Source of the DNA: Hevea brasiliensis
Lineage: Eukaryota; Streptophyta; Magnoliopsida; Malpighiales; Euphorbiaceae
DNA length: 64,000 nucleotides
Assembly: GCF_030052815.1 (NCBI RefSeq)
Contig: NC_079499.1
Coordinates: forward strand, 82,871,183-82,935,182
Reading direction: 5' to 3'
The position numbers and the translations under genes are program-made. The notes under the pieces were generated by a model. The model had not been told where the DNA came from. It searched no databases and worked only from the letters and a program-made list of their open reading frames with translations. Positions 12,801 through 25,021 of the stretch are shown piece after piece; position 1 is the first letter of the stretch; each line of letters starts with the position of its first letter.

Positions 12801-13609
12801 ATTTTTAATGAAGCTACCTTGGTGTTTAGAGGTAAAATGAAGGAGTGGATGAAGCTTTATGCAACATGGCAATGGAGGTTTCCCATTTCTTCATTTCGGC
12901 ATGGATGGAGGAGTTGGAGAAAAATGAAATTGCAGATTGTGTAATAGGTGTACACCTGCCCATTTAGTGTTTAGTTTATTCCTTAGTGGTCCACTTACAC
13001 AAATTAATCATATTATATGTTTAACTTTCATTTATTCCACATTAAACCCATAATTTTTGCTATTTACTTTAGATACCACCAAATTAATTTTTCATTATAT
13101 TTTCCAAGTGTAATATTATTTATTTTTAATGGACATTTAGGTCAAAAGACAATTCGGGATGTCGATTGACCATATTGCCCCTGTTCGGGTTGCATTCCCG
13201 ATTTTTCGATAACACCGGGTTTTGTCTGTTTTTCGATTTCTCACTTTTCCTTGTACTAATTATTTAATTTTTCTTTGATATTTCTAATGATATTTATACT
13301 TCAATTGATGTTTCTTTAAGTCCTAAAAATATTTTCCAGGGTTCCCCGCAGTCCAGGGCTAGTCAACGGTCCATGCCGTGACTTCCCGGTGCGGTTACCC
13401 ATCGCTAGGGTTCTCGGCTCGCTTAACTTGATTACCTTTCTTTGCTATTATTTTTCCTTTGTTTTTTTTTTTTTGTATTTTCTTTTCTTGTATTTCATTA
13501 TTTTATGTCTCCTCCCTCATATCAAAGTGTAGTTCTAGGCATCCTAGCTGTCCGGACAACACTGGTCACCGGAGCAGTAGAACGCACTACCGAACATAGG
13601 GGTGTTACA
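9898..13609 (-). repeat. 5' LTR of reverse gypsy element (3712 bp)
   Basis: Bounded by TGTAACACC (reverse strand, from 13609) and GGTGTGACA (ending 9898). It is uninterrupted and so serves as the reference for this LTR family in the window. The 5S-like block is at 13381-13427. It is AT-rich, with repeated phrases such as TGGTCATAACTTGGTC and TTTCATGAAGGAAGTT, and holds no convincing gene. Confidence 0.92.
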
Positions 13610-13671
13610 AGGAGCTCGTTTCATAACAGTGCAAAGATCTAGTCAAGAAATTATTATTAGCTTAGCTAACC
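13610..13671. other. 62 bp of pre-insertion DNA between two insertions
   Basis: Begins AGGAG, the presumed target duplication of the reverse gypsy element. It ends TAACC (13667-13671), the left copy of the target duplication of the next solo LTR. The original sequence continues at 32342. No gene is seen. Confidence 0.7.
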
Positions 13672-14331
13672 TGTAACGCCCTCACTGTAGGGAGTCCGTA
13701 TGTTCTACTGTTCCGATGACTAATGTCTATTCGGACAGCTAAACTGTCTGGAACTACACTTAAACTATAGTGAGGAGACATAGATTAATGGAATAAATGT
13801 TAAGAAAATATAAGAAAAATTAAGAGAAAATAAAGGAAATGAAATGCAACTAGGTTAAATGAGCCAAGGTTCCGGCGATGGGTGACCGTACAAGGAAGTA
13901 ACTGCGAAGTCAGTTGCAGACTCTAGACCCGCAAGGAACCCTAGGAAATAATTTTTGGGACTTAATTAAAGATTTACTGAGGTATAAATGACATTAAAAA
14001 TATCACAGAAAATTCAAGAAAATTTAGTTAATCAGTACAGATGAAAATAAAAATGAAATAGACAGTATAAAAATTAAAGGAACCATCGGGTCAGAGATTT
14101 AGTTGGTATTATCGAAAAAGTTTGACAATAACCCGAAGAAGAGCATTTTGATCATTTGGCACCTAGAGTTGACTTTTGACCTAAATGTCAATTAAAATGA
14201 GTGACATTAAAATTTTGAAAATCCCATGAAAACATGAAGCTTTATGTAAAGTAATTAAAGGAACATAAAGAGGATTATTAGAAATGTTAAAATTTTATTT
14301 ATTATAATTAATAAATAAAATTTTAGTGGGG

Positions 14332-14341
14332 TATATATAAA
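14332..14341 (+). promoter_or_regulatory. LTR TATA box
   Basis: TATATATAAA follows AGTGGGG, about 660 bp into the solo LTR that starts at 13672. A pyrimidine-rich CTTCTTCTTC tract lies about 45 bp downstream. This is the probable LTR promoter. Confidence 0.55.
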
Positions 14342-15274
14342 CATAAGATGACAAAACTCAACCACTCAAACATTTCTTCTTCTTCAACCCTCACCATGGC
14401 CGAACCTTACTCCCTTTCTTCCTCCATGGATTTTCTTCTTCCAAGCTTTGAATCCCTTCCATTCTCACCATAAAACTCTAAGTCCACTTCATTAAAATTT
14501 ATCCTCACACATTGGGAAGTCTACAGGTAGCCAAGGAAAGAGGAAATAAGGAGGTTTTCACAAGGCTAAGAAGTAGCCATTAAAGGTTAGTGCATTTTTT
14601 CTCTTCCTTCCTTTATTAAATCTAGAATTGAGGTTGAAATGTAATGCCATCACTTTACGTAGTCCGCACATTCGACTGCTCCGGTGACCTAATGTCTATC
14701 CGGATAAGTCAGGATGTTTGGAATTACACTTCAGTGATAATAAATAGACATAAAATGATGAAATATAACGTAAGAAAATACAAGAAAAAAATTAAGGAAA
14801 AACAAAAGAGAGGAAATGAAACTAGGTTAAGTGAGCCAGCACCGTAGTGATGGGTGACTGCACCGGAAAGTTACGGCGAAGACCATTGACTAGCCCTGGA
14901 CCACGGAAAACCCTGAGAAATATTTTTAAAACTTAAATAAACATCTATTGAGGTATAATTGACTTTAAAAATGCCAAAAAAAAATTAATTAATTAGCACA
15001 AAGAAAAACGAAAATTAAAGAAATCGGCAGGTCAAGGAATTAATCGGTAGTACCGAAAAATCTGAAATACAACCCGAAGAGGGGCATTTTGGTCAATTAA
15101 TACTTAGAGTTGACTTTTGATCTAAATGTCCATGAAAAATTAGTAGTATTAAACTTTGAAAATCCCATGAAAAATGAAATTATAAATTAAAAATGCAATT
15201 AAAGGAAATATGGGGCTATAATTAGAATTATGAAAGTTTAATTATTTTAACTATTATTTAAATGGTTAGTGGGG

Positions 15275-15280
15275 TATAAA
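15275..15280 (+). promoter_or_regulatory. LTR TATA box
   Basis: TATAAA in GTGGGGTATAAAACC, about 635 bp inside the LTR. The identical motif is at 25655-25660 in the 3' LTR, and a TTCATCTTCTTCACTCC pyrimidine tract follows about 35 bp downstream. The likely start of element transcription. Confidence 0.6.
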
Positions 15281-17061
15281 ACCATAAGTGGACAGCATTT
15301 TCCACTAAATTATTTCATCTTCTTCACTCCTTCATCACCATTGCCGAATTTGATTTTCTCTCAAAGCCTCCATGGATGTCCCATGTGCAAGCTTCAATCC
15401 TCCCCCATTTTCAACCTAAAAGTCAAGACTCCCTTCATTAAAAGTGATCCTCACACCATGGGTAGCAGATAGGTAGCAAAAAGAAAGGGATTTGGTAAAG
15501 TTTTATCAAGCTCAAAATAAGGTTAGTGCTAGTTTTTCTTCCCTTGCTTAACTAAAGTTTGTATTGAGGTTATGGTGAGTAGTTTGATTGAAAAAATTGA
15601 TGGAATTGTTGAGTTATGGGACTGTCCATTTTTGGCAGCCATGGGAGGTGAGTTTGCCTGAGTTTTTCCTAAATGTAATTGATAGGAATTAGGATTGATT
15701 TAGTTAAATTGATGTATTAGCAACTTACTTCCCCTGTATGAATATTGAGCACTTAAATTTAGAGGTTTGGAAAGTATTTTGAAAGCCTTAGTAAACTGCC
15801 ATTTTTGGCAGCCTTAAATGGCATGGATTAGTGTTTGATCTCATAAAATTAATTGATGAATTCTTTTAGTGATGGTTTGAGGGCAGTGTATATGAAGTGA
15901 TAGTGGAAGTGTATGTAACAAATTAAGTGATTACATGCATATATATTGTGTTGAATGTAACTTTGAGAATTAAAGTTGCAATGTGTGTATTGAGAATTGT
16001 TATATTCTTCCCAAAGTGAACAAAATGTGATGTGATGAATGGTCATAGTATGATAACAATTCAGAATTAGGTATGAGAAATGAACTTATAGCAAGGTGAA
16101 TGTGCGCGCATTTAGTTGGTGTTTGAGCAATGTGTTTAAGGGCAGTATGTAATTGAGTTTATAACCCTAATTGTGTGATCCCAATTGGTATGAGGCCAAT
16201 TGGAGGTAAAACTAGACATAAAATAGGCCAATTTTCATGCATAGTTCATACCAAAATTCTGCCTAAAAGTGACCTAAAAGAATGACCAAATCCGGATTAG
16301 CATAACATACGAACCCAAAATTTGACCATATGAACAGTAATCAATATTTTGGTCATAACTCACTCAAAACAGGTTCAAATGACCTAAAATATATACCATG
16401 GAAAGTTTAGACATAGAGCTACAACTCTCATGAAGACACCAAAGCCAAGAAATGACCAGAACCAAGTCAAAATACTTGCACAAGTTGGGTTACAAAAACT
16501 GGCTGAATTGACTTTGACCTAAAAATGACCTAAACTTTGCAATATAAGTGCAACTTGACCAGCAATAGTAAAATGACCATAACTTGGTCCATAGAACTCC
16601 AAATAACATGAAATTAGTCCCAAAATTTTAATAAGACATAAATCTACAATATTGGTAATTTGACCAAAACCCAAAAATCAAGGGAACTAGGTCAACTAAC
16701 TTGATTAAGTTGACACACTAAATCTGGAATTAGCACAATTGACCATAAAATCCAGAAAATTCAAATAAGCATATCTCCCACCAAAAATGTTTAATTTAAA
16801 TGAGTCATACCAATCTGGAAAGTTAAGAAAGAGACCTAAAATATTGTTTTAGACAACTTTCTTAAATTATAAATGTATAAGGTCAGAATTTAAGGTTAAG
16901 CCATTGACCTAATTGAGGACCATGCCAATATAGGACCTTTGAGTCCAAGTTAACAATTTGTCTATAAAGAATTCTATAAGACTTGAATAATTGTAAGCAA
17001 AATTTCTGGTTGTCCCTAAGACATAAGGCAACAATACTTATGAAGAATGCTAGACCTCAAT

Positions 17062-20000
17062 TGTCACACCTTACCCCTCCGTAAGGCATAACATGATCCC
17101 GTAGTATACTTAATGAATTACCCAACTTTGTCTACTGATAACCCATTAAATATACTACAAGGGATTTTAAACATTTTCTTATTTCTTTTTACAATGGTGA
17201 GCACTTTTGACAGGTATTAAAACTTTTTAATCGAAGTTAAATCACACATTAGGTCTAAAATAGCCAAAAATTTTATAAAAATTTCAGCAGAGTGCCGTCT
17301 GTATTTGGAGCAAAACAGTTCTTCAAAAACCTGTAAAAAAAAGCACTTCCAATATTTTTGTTTAATCCCAAACTCCAATATGGCTCAACTCAAATCAATG
17401 TCTTCAACACAGTTTCAACTCAATTCAATATCATTTTCTGCAATTTCAAAGATAAAGTGCAAAATAAATGAGTATTTCAAAAGCCGAAATAAGAGAATTG
17501 TAATACAATATTTTGACAGGCCAAAATAATTTACAACTTTATTTTACAGCTGCTCAAGACCAAGTATAATATATACATACAGTTCACATACATTACAATA
17601 ATATTTACAATGAAATGGCGTACTCAATATACCCGGTAAAATCCCAAAAGTGTAGCACAAGCAGCCTACTCTACTGCTCTGTCTGTCTGTCTACCTGCGA
17701 TAGCAATGAAAAAGCCATCACTGAGTAAAATTTACTCAGTGGTGCACAATAACAATTTAAAATGCAATATATAAAACTTTTATTGACAATTTACAACTCA
17801 AATAATTCACAATTTCATGTCACAATTTTCAAAGCTCATATAACACAAATTTGATCAAACAATTTAATAACATAGTGTTGCCAATCAATAACACAACTTA
17901 GGTTATGACACAAATTTTTTGAACATGCCGTGTTGTACACCATGATAAGATAAACTCACCCCACTAATCGAAATCAATGAGGGAGGTGGCTAGCTAGCTA
18001 ATGAGTACTCATCCAAACTCACCTCAGATTGGCAAGCCAGAGAGGGAGGAAAATAATCAAATATCAAACTCAACCCCACAAGTGGAGGAGGAACATAGTA
18101 ATATTGTCATGCTAAGTGTGAATCAAAACAATTCCAAATCACCATATTAAAATATTTCATACAAACCACAAATCATATTTTATCTCAAAATTTCTATTTG
18201 CAAAGTAGGCAACACTATAATTTCCAAATAAAATTCCCAAAGCTAAAACAATAAAAAATTATTCATAACTCATTTCTCCAAATAAATTTTATGGTAAAAG
18301 CAGTGAATATAAAAAGTATTATTCACATACCTGATTTGAGTCGCCTCTAGGCCTTGACTCAATGTCCCTTATGCTTCTTAATATCCTTTTCAACTAAAAC
18401 ACACAATTTAAAGTATTTCAGTACTCATTTAAATTGTTTCTGATCATAAGGTTCCATAATTAAATTTTATTGATACTATTCCTTTCATTAGTCAACCTAT
18501 AATGTTGACCTTTAATGCACACTAGGTGAATTAATTTTAATGTTATCAATATGTCACATTTTATAGTCCTCAAGTGTTGGTATATGTTACCAATTTCATT
18601 TTCAAGTGTATTGCATTTTATTACAATTTATCGGATTTTGGTATGCTGTTTTGACCTAGCCGGATGAACTAGTTTCCTCAGTTTCTAGGTTCTGGTTAGA
18701 ATTACAAACTTATAGGTCTATGTCTTATTGAACTTTTTTCACAAATTTTAGGTCATTTTGAGTTTACTAGACCAAGTTATGGTCATTTTACCAATGCTTG
18801 ACCGGTTGCACTAAAATGGCAAACTTAGGTCATTTTTAGGTCATTTCCGATTCTAGCAGTTTTTATACCCAAACTTGTGTAAGCATTTTGACTTGCTTAT
18901 GGTCATTTCTGGGTTTTGTGATCTGTAAAAAAAATGTATCCCTATGTCTAAGCTTTCCAACCATATAAATTTTAGGTCATTTGGACCTGTTTTGAGTGAA
19001 TTATGGCCAAAATACTAATTGCTGTTCAAATGGTCAATTTTCAGGTTTGCAAAGTCATCAATCCGGATTTGGTCAATTTTCATGTCACTTTTTGGACAAA
19101 ATTTTGGTAGGATTTCAACATGAAAGTTGGCACATTTTGTGCCTAGTTTCACCTCCAATTGACCTCATACCAATTGGAGTCACACAATTCCATTTATAAC
19201 CTAAAATACATACTGCCCTGAACACATTTTTAAAGCATCAACCAATCACACATTCAACTAACTATAACTTCACTTCCCAAACAATTATGCATTTGTATCA
19301 TACCACAACCATTCATTACTTTACATTATAGTCACTTTAGGTAGAATATAATCAATTTACAATGCACCAATTACACTTCCAATACACAATATCCAATTCT
19401 AAACAACATGTACACATAACACTCCTAACCATTACATATAACTTCCATCATCAATTATACAAACTGCCCCTACATCATCACCACCAAAATTCATCAATAA
19501 GTTTCATGATATCATACATAATTTCAGGCGTTTAAAGGCTGCCCAAAAATGGCAGTTTACTTAGGTATCGAATTTCCCTTATAAACTCTTAATTTCAATT
19601 GCTCAATTCACACATACACATAAAATACATTGGCTAAAATATCTTATAACATTAATCAACATGATTTCCCATCAATTACATGTAAAAGCAAGCTAAACAC
19701 GTTGAACTTCCATGGCTACCAAAAATGCTACACTTCAATAACTCATCAATTCTTCCAATTTCTTCCATAAATCAACTCCTCTCAACACTAACACAAACTT
19801 TAATGAAGCAAAAATGGAAAACAAGCACTTACCTATCTTTGAAGCTTGTTAAATATTCTTCAAATCTCTCCCTTTTTGCTCCCAAAATGCTGCCCAAGAT
19901 GTGTACTCCAACTTTAGTGAGGACAACTTGCAAGAAATATGGCTAAAAATGGAGTACATGAAGGTTGAGTGAGGTTTGGCTATGGAGTTTTAATGGTGGT

Positions 20001-20718
20001 TCACTTCGGCCATGGATAACAAATTGAAGAAATAAGATGATTTTTAGTGGAGAAATCTGTCCACAAGGCTTATATAGGTCCCACAATTCATGGTTAGTGG
20101 AGCACTAACTTTGGATTAATGAGTTAATTAATCCTAAGTTCCATAATTTACAATTATGCCACCAAACTTCTACTATTTATATTATATACCCAATTTCTTA
20201 TTTTCATGGAATTTTCAACATTTAATACTACTTATTTTTAATGGATAATTAGGTCAAAAGTCCACTCGGGGTGTCAATTGACCAAAATGCCCCTCTTCGG
20301 GTTGTATTCCCGATTTTTCAGTAACACCGATTTTTGTCATTTTCTTGATTTTTCGTTTTTCTTTGTATTAATTTATTAATTTTTCTTTCAAATTTCTAAT
20401 GTCAATTATACCTCAATAAGCCTTTATTTATGTCTCGAAATTTAATTTCGAGGGTTCCCCGCAGTCTTGGGGTTGGCTATTGCCTACGCCGTAACTTCTC
20501 CATGCAGTCACCCATCGCTGCGGTGCTGGCTCGTTTAACTTAGTTTCATTTTCTACCTTTTATTTTTTCTTAATTTTTTCTTGCATTTTCCTCTATTGTA
20601 TTTCATTATTTTATGTCTCCTTACCAATATTTAAGCGTAGTTCCAGGCATTCTAGCTGTCCAGACAGACACCGGTCACCGGAATAGTAGAATGCACTATC
20701 GAATATAAGGGTGTTACA
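17062..20718 (-). mobile_element. Solo LTR, reverse (3657 bp)
   Basis: Starts TGTCACACC at 17062 and ends GTGTTACA at 20718. It is flanked by perfect duplications TCAAT (17057-17061 and 20719-20723). The uninterrupted target survives in the sister LTR near 27431-27441, confirming both breakpoints. It belongs to the same family as 9898-13609 and 56977-60693. Reverse-strand TATA (CTATATAAGCC) lies near 20071. It is the youngest layer of the left nest. Confidence 0.95.
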
Positions 20719-22913
20719 TCAATGTGATTATAAGCAATCCAAATAAATTAGTAAAATCAGAACCGAAAATGCCTAAAAAGGAAACTAAAATTTAGATTTG
20801 TCCTAGTTATGGTTAATTGACCATAAATTGAGCTATACAACTCCAAATGGAGTGATTCGAAAAGGAAATTAAAGAAGACACAAAGAGAAACAATTTAATG
20901 AAGAGAAATCTGTTAAATTTACACTATAGCTTGGTCCAATAAATAGTAAACATTGACTATAAAATCTGAATAATTACAAATAAATGCAATAAGTTTTGAA
21001 ATGAAATTGGCAATATATATCAACATGTGAGGAATGAAAAATGGAACATATTAGGGACATTAAAACTAATTCACCGAGTATGCATTAAAAGGTCAACATT
21101 ATAGGTTGACTAATGAAAGGAATAGTATTAATAAAATTTAATTATTGAACCTTATTATTAGAAACAATTTAAATGAGTACTGAAACACTTTAAATTGTGT
21201 GTTTCAGTTAGAAAAGACACTGGGAAGGGAAAAGACCCACTGAGTCAAGGTCAAGAGGCAACTCATCAGAGGTTTGTGTACAATTAGTTTTTAATTGATT
21301 TTGTTCTGAATATTTCATATAATTAAATGACGTTATTTTCTTTATGTATTATGTTTATCAAGTATTGGATTTAATTCAATGATTATTGAAATTATTATAG
21401 TATGTATGAATTTAGCTTTTTGAAATGGTATTTTAACAAGTATTAAGCATTGTTGTGAATTGAATAAATTATGTTTTGGAAAATTATGATAGAATATGTT
21501 TTGAATTGTGATGGGCAATTTGTATGGAAAAATACAAATTTATGTTTTGAATTGTGATGAGTATAAAAATTATTGGATATTAGAATTGACTTTGAATCGA
21601 ATTATGTTGTGATTTATGCTCACAAAAAGGACAAAGAGATTGATGATATTGTTTTATATCTCACTATAGATGCTTGACTAGGTTATTACCCGTCTCTCTC
21701 ATTTGTTGAGGAGACAATGGAGTTAGCTTTATTTTGATTACCATGGTACGTGCACAGGCTTAGATTCTCCTCTTATTAGAGGTTAGATCTAAGTTTTTAT
21801 TTGTTATGGCCCTTTCGAAAGTTTCATTATTGTGGTGTGTACTGTGCACAATGATTTGACCTCCCCAACCATAAGGAGTTAGAATCCGATTTGACCACCC
21901 CAACCATAGGGAGTTAAAATCACCTTGAAGATGGCCCTTGCGGATTAGTTTTGCATAGTTAGTGAGATAAAGAATGGTTTTTGAATAGTAAAGAATTTCG
22001 ATTTCAAATGGAATTTATGCATAATTGATTTTGTTGGAATTAATCTTTATTTTCATGATTGCTGGAATTACTTTAAATGTCCAGTTGTGATTTTATAAAT
22101 TGAATTTCTTGCTCAAAGTCATTTTAACTAATGATTTATATTATTGGCAACGAAGATTTTAACTTTTGGAATTTTGTTAAATTTCGAGACTTTCAAATTA
22201 ATTGTTATAATTTTGTCAATGTATATTGTACTATGTTTTAAATTATAGTTGTGCATCACTAAGTTCACCACTCAGTGATAGCTTTGTATACTGTCGCAAG
22301 TGAAAATAGCATAGAGTATTGAGTAAGCTTCTTTCAAGATACATTCAGATCAGCTCCAGGTATATCATAGGTATGCCCATGTACATAGGTTTTGATGTAT
22401 GCATGTAATAATATTTATGTAAATTATTTGAGCAGCTGTATAAAAACTCTTATAAAATATTTTGGTATGTAATTAAGTGCAAATTATTATAATATAAATT
22501 TGAGATTTTATTTACCTGTATAGTTTTATAATATTAATTTTTGAGTCTTGTAATCAATGAAATGTTTCTTTTATGATGAGATTGGTTTGAAAATGAATTG
22601 ATTTGATTATTGAGATTTGAATTATGAGATGAAATGAAGTTTATTGGGGTTGTTTTTGAGAAATCATATTGGGAGTGTTTTCCTTTTTAGGTTTAAAAAA
22701 CTGTTTTCTCAAAATACAGCCAGCACTCTGTCAAAATTTTGAAAAATTTGTATAACACCAGATTTTAATCGATGATTTAAATTTCACGAGAATTGTTTTA
22801 AAATCCCTTGTAGCATATTTAATGGGTTACCGGTAGGCGAAGTACGGTAATTCATTAGGTGTACTACGAGATCATGTTACATCTTACGGAGGGATAGGAT
22901 GTGACATGTTTTG

Positions 22914-22925
22914 TGGTATCAGAGC
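22914..22925 (+). other. Primer binding site (initiator tRNA-Met)
   Basis: TGGTATCAGAGC, 7 nt after the 5' LTR end, complementary to the 3' end of initiator tRNA-Met. It fixes the forward orientation of the 14640-29620 element. Confidence 0.93.
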
Positions 22926-22980
22926 AATTGTTTTACTGAAATTGAATTAATTTTGTCAGTAAATACAACTGCTCAAATGT

Positions 22981-23889
22981 TTGATACATATAGTACATTT
23001 ACATCATAAATATGAATTAATGGAGAGAAATCTCCTTGTATTGGTTGTACAGGGAATAGAAAATCCTGTGAAAAGATATGGAAGAGAAGATGAGACAATA
23101 GAACAGTCTGTGAGGGCGGAAGTACAAGGGGAGGCCCCAGCTCGTCAGAGTGTCGAAGGCCTGACTATACCAATTTTATCAGTACAAATTACTGCACAAA
23201 TAGCCCAGCAAATAGCCACTTTTTTTCAACAAATGGCTGATAATCTGTCGGCCTAAGCCCAAGTACCAACCTAACCCCCATAAGGACAGCATAAAATAGA
23301 GAAAAGGGAGAGACCTATGAGTTAGAGCTCAAATAGAAAATTGGGAAAAAGGAAGAACACTGGAGAGCCTAGTGGTTATGGATCTGATAGAGGCGGATCT
23401 TCAAGGCAGAGGCCATCAAGGTCCAATCGTCGAACAACTAGAAGTTCATATCCTCCTCGCATCTGCAACTCTTGTGGCAAACTACATGGGGGTATTTATC
23501 ATAAAGCCACTGGAGCTTGCAACAATTGTGGTGAACATGGACATTTTGCTAGAGATTGTACTAGAGCACCTTGATCTGCTCTCCGAAGTTCACAGATAGT
23601 CAGTAGAGGTCGAGATAGAAATAGAATTGGTACTCCTCACAATCATAACACAGTGAATCAACCCGAATATAGTAGTGCACTAGTCAGAGCGTCCACTATG
23701 CACCAAGGAGAAAGAACAGAAACTTCGGATGTAGCTGCTGGTAAGTTTTTAATTTTGGAGGAAACAATTAGTTATTATTTGATCCCAGCACTACTTATTT
23801 ATATGTTAGTGTTAGAATTATATATTTTATTACTATTCCTTTACAGGGGAATAAATTTTGATGCATTAGTGACTAGTCCTTTAGGATAA
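22981..23889 (+). pseudogene. Gag start, zinc knuckle and protease trace
   Basis: Remnants of the 5' coding part of a gypsy element. A frame at 22981-23256 holds the gag N-terminus (IEQSVRAEVQ, then QQIATFFQQMADNLSA), comparable with gag of the reverse element at 9708. Another frame (23341-23574) carries a basic nucleocapsid stretch, a partial first knuckle (CNSCGKLHGGIYH) and a complete CCHC knuckle CNNCGEHGHFARDC at 23518-23559. A third (23653-23889) resembles the linker before protease (RASTMHQGERTETSDVAAG), then a worn active-site region and DALVTSPLG. The gag capsid domain expected between the N-terminus and the knuckle is missing. Downstream, 23890-24740 shows nothing I recognise. No intact protein is possible. 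Confidence 0.8.
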
Positions 23890-24746
23890 AAACTACGATA
23901 ACAAGTATGATTGACATTAATTTTGAAAGAATTTTCAGTTAAAAGTATTTTCTAACACACCATAAATTATATAGCTAATTGGCAAGCCTACTTAATGTAA
24001 GGCAAGAGGACCTAAAAGTAAGTTGCAATAATAGACTTGCTCTAGATGAGGGTAAAGATGTTACAGTTAGTAATTATTAATGGATATTGTAATCAGAATA
24101 AGTTTAGGATATAAGTGAACTCAAGAAGGATAAGATATAAGAAAATTTGATCTATTAGAATGTATCGTAGTAACTATGCAATGTTCTTGATGTTTGTACT
24201 GTAAGCTGCAGATTACAGTGCTAACTTGAGATTATTGTGTAGAGCTACGTACTACTCGATAGTACACCAAAATGAGAATAATTGCCAACGATATCTGTTT
24301 TGGTATAGCTATGCCAGGACGGAATTTTATTGTTAGAAATGAGTTTGGAAATCCTACTTAGGGATTTAAAACTCAAAAGTTAGAATATCGAAAGGTTATA
24401 GTTTAGTACAAAAGGAAGTAAGTTATAGAATATTGATAGATAAAGAGTTGTGCAAGTGAAAATTTGAATAACTGGTTCAAATGTAACAAAGAAATGTTAC
24501 AAATATTAGTAAAAGGGTTTACTAGAATGGTTAGAGGGCCAAATCAGAGTAATACCGAAGTATAGTGGATTTCTTAAGGGTGATAAGTGGTACTAAATTT
24601 TGACTCAACAGTCGAGTCAAGGAATTGAGTCAAGGAGGAAGATAAGACTGAGGAATGAAATAATTAAAGTTAAGTTGTGGAATGAAAAGAGAAGTAAATA
24701 GGAAAGTAAGTATGAGAATTGGTCAAAACAGAACCTGAAGGGTGCT

Positions 24747-24968
24747 TTGTCTCTACTCCAAGATGATGCATATCAATGGTGGGACACAGTATCCAGTGAG
24801 GTGCAGTCAGAGAAGAGACGACTGAGATTGCACAGAAGGCTATTTCTGAGACGGTCGAATAGCCTCGAAGTCAGGGTGACACCACGGGTGTATGCTATAA
24901 AGGCTAGAGAGAAGCCGAACCTAGATATTGATGAAACAACACAAAGAAATGAAGAAGTAAGGAAGTAA
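24747..24968 (+). pseudogene. Displaced gag capsid fragment
   Basis: The frame opens LLQDDAYQWWDTVSSEV. The aromatic WW motif is characteristic of the plant retrotransposon gag domain. It normally lies upstream of the zinc knuckle; here it is about 1.2 kb downstream of it, next to the polypurine tract. The residues after it are not recognisable. It is followed at about 24980 by a short stretch resembling the sequence normally just before the polypurine tract (VNFEDKIFI). The order suggests deletion plus rearrangement. Confidence 0.65.
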
Positions 24969-25008
24969 CAGATACATCAGGTAAATTTCGAGGATAAAAT
25001 TTTTATTT

Positions 25009-25021
25009 AGAGGGGAAGAAT
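25009..25021 (+). other. Polypurine tract
   Basis: AGAGGGGAAGAAT directly before the 3' LTR that starts TGTAACGCC at 25022. Confidence 0.8.

Larger units (their letters stand above)
3793..13609 (-). mobile_element. Ty3/gypsy chromovirus (Tekay/Del type), degenerate
   Basis: A reverse-strand LTR retrotransposon. In element orientation the order is 5' LTR (13609 to 9898), primer binding site, gag, protease, reverse transcriptase, RNase H, integrase, chromodomain, polypurine tract and 3' LTR (5045 to 3793, continuing off the window behind the inserted forward LTR). RNase H before integrase marks Ty3/gypsy, and a C-terminal chromodomain with LTRs near 3.7 kb fits the Tekay/Del lineage. The two LTR copies over the shared 1253 bp differ at only about 20 positions by eye, so the insertion is fairly young, yet the coding region has several frameshifts and stops. 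The right flank is AGGAG at 13610-13614; the left duplication is off the window. Confidence 0.93.
14640..22906 (+). repeat. 5' LTR, interrupted by solo LTR
   Basis: Starts TGTAATGCC and ends TGTGACA directly before the primer binding site. It is broken at 17062-20718 by a reverse solo LTR. Its two parts (14640-17061 and 20724-22906) are collinear with 25022-29620. A TATA box is at 15275 and the 5S-like block at 14826-14872. Four or more degenerate ~200 bp units around ATAACTTGGTC/ATAACTCACTC phrases lie between 16340 and 17060 and resume at 20818. Confidence 0.93.
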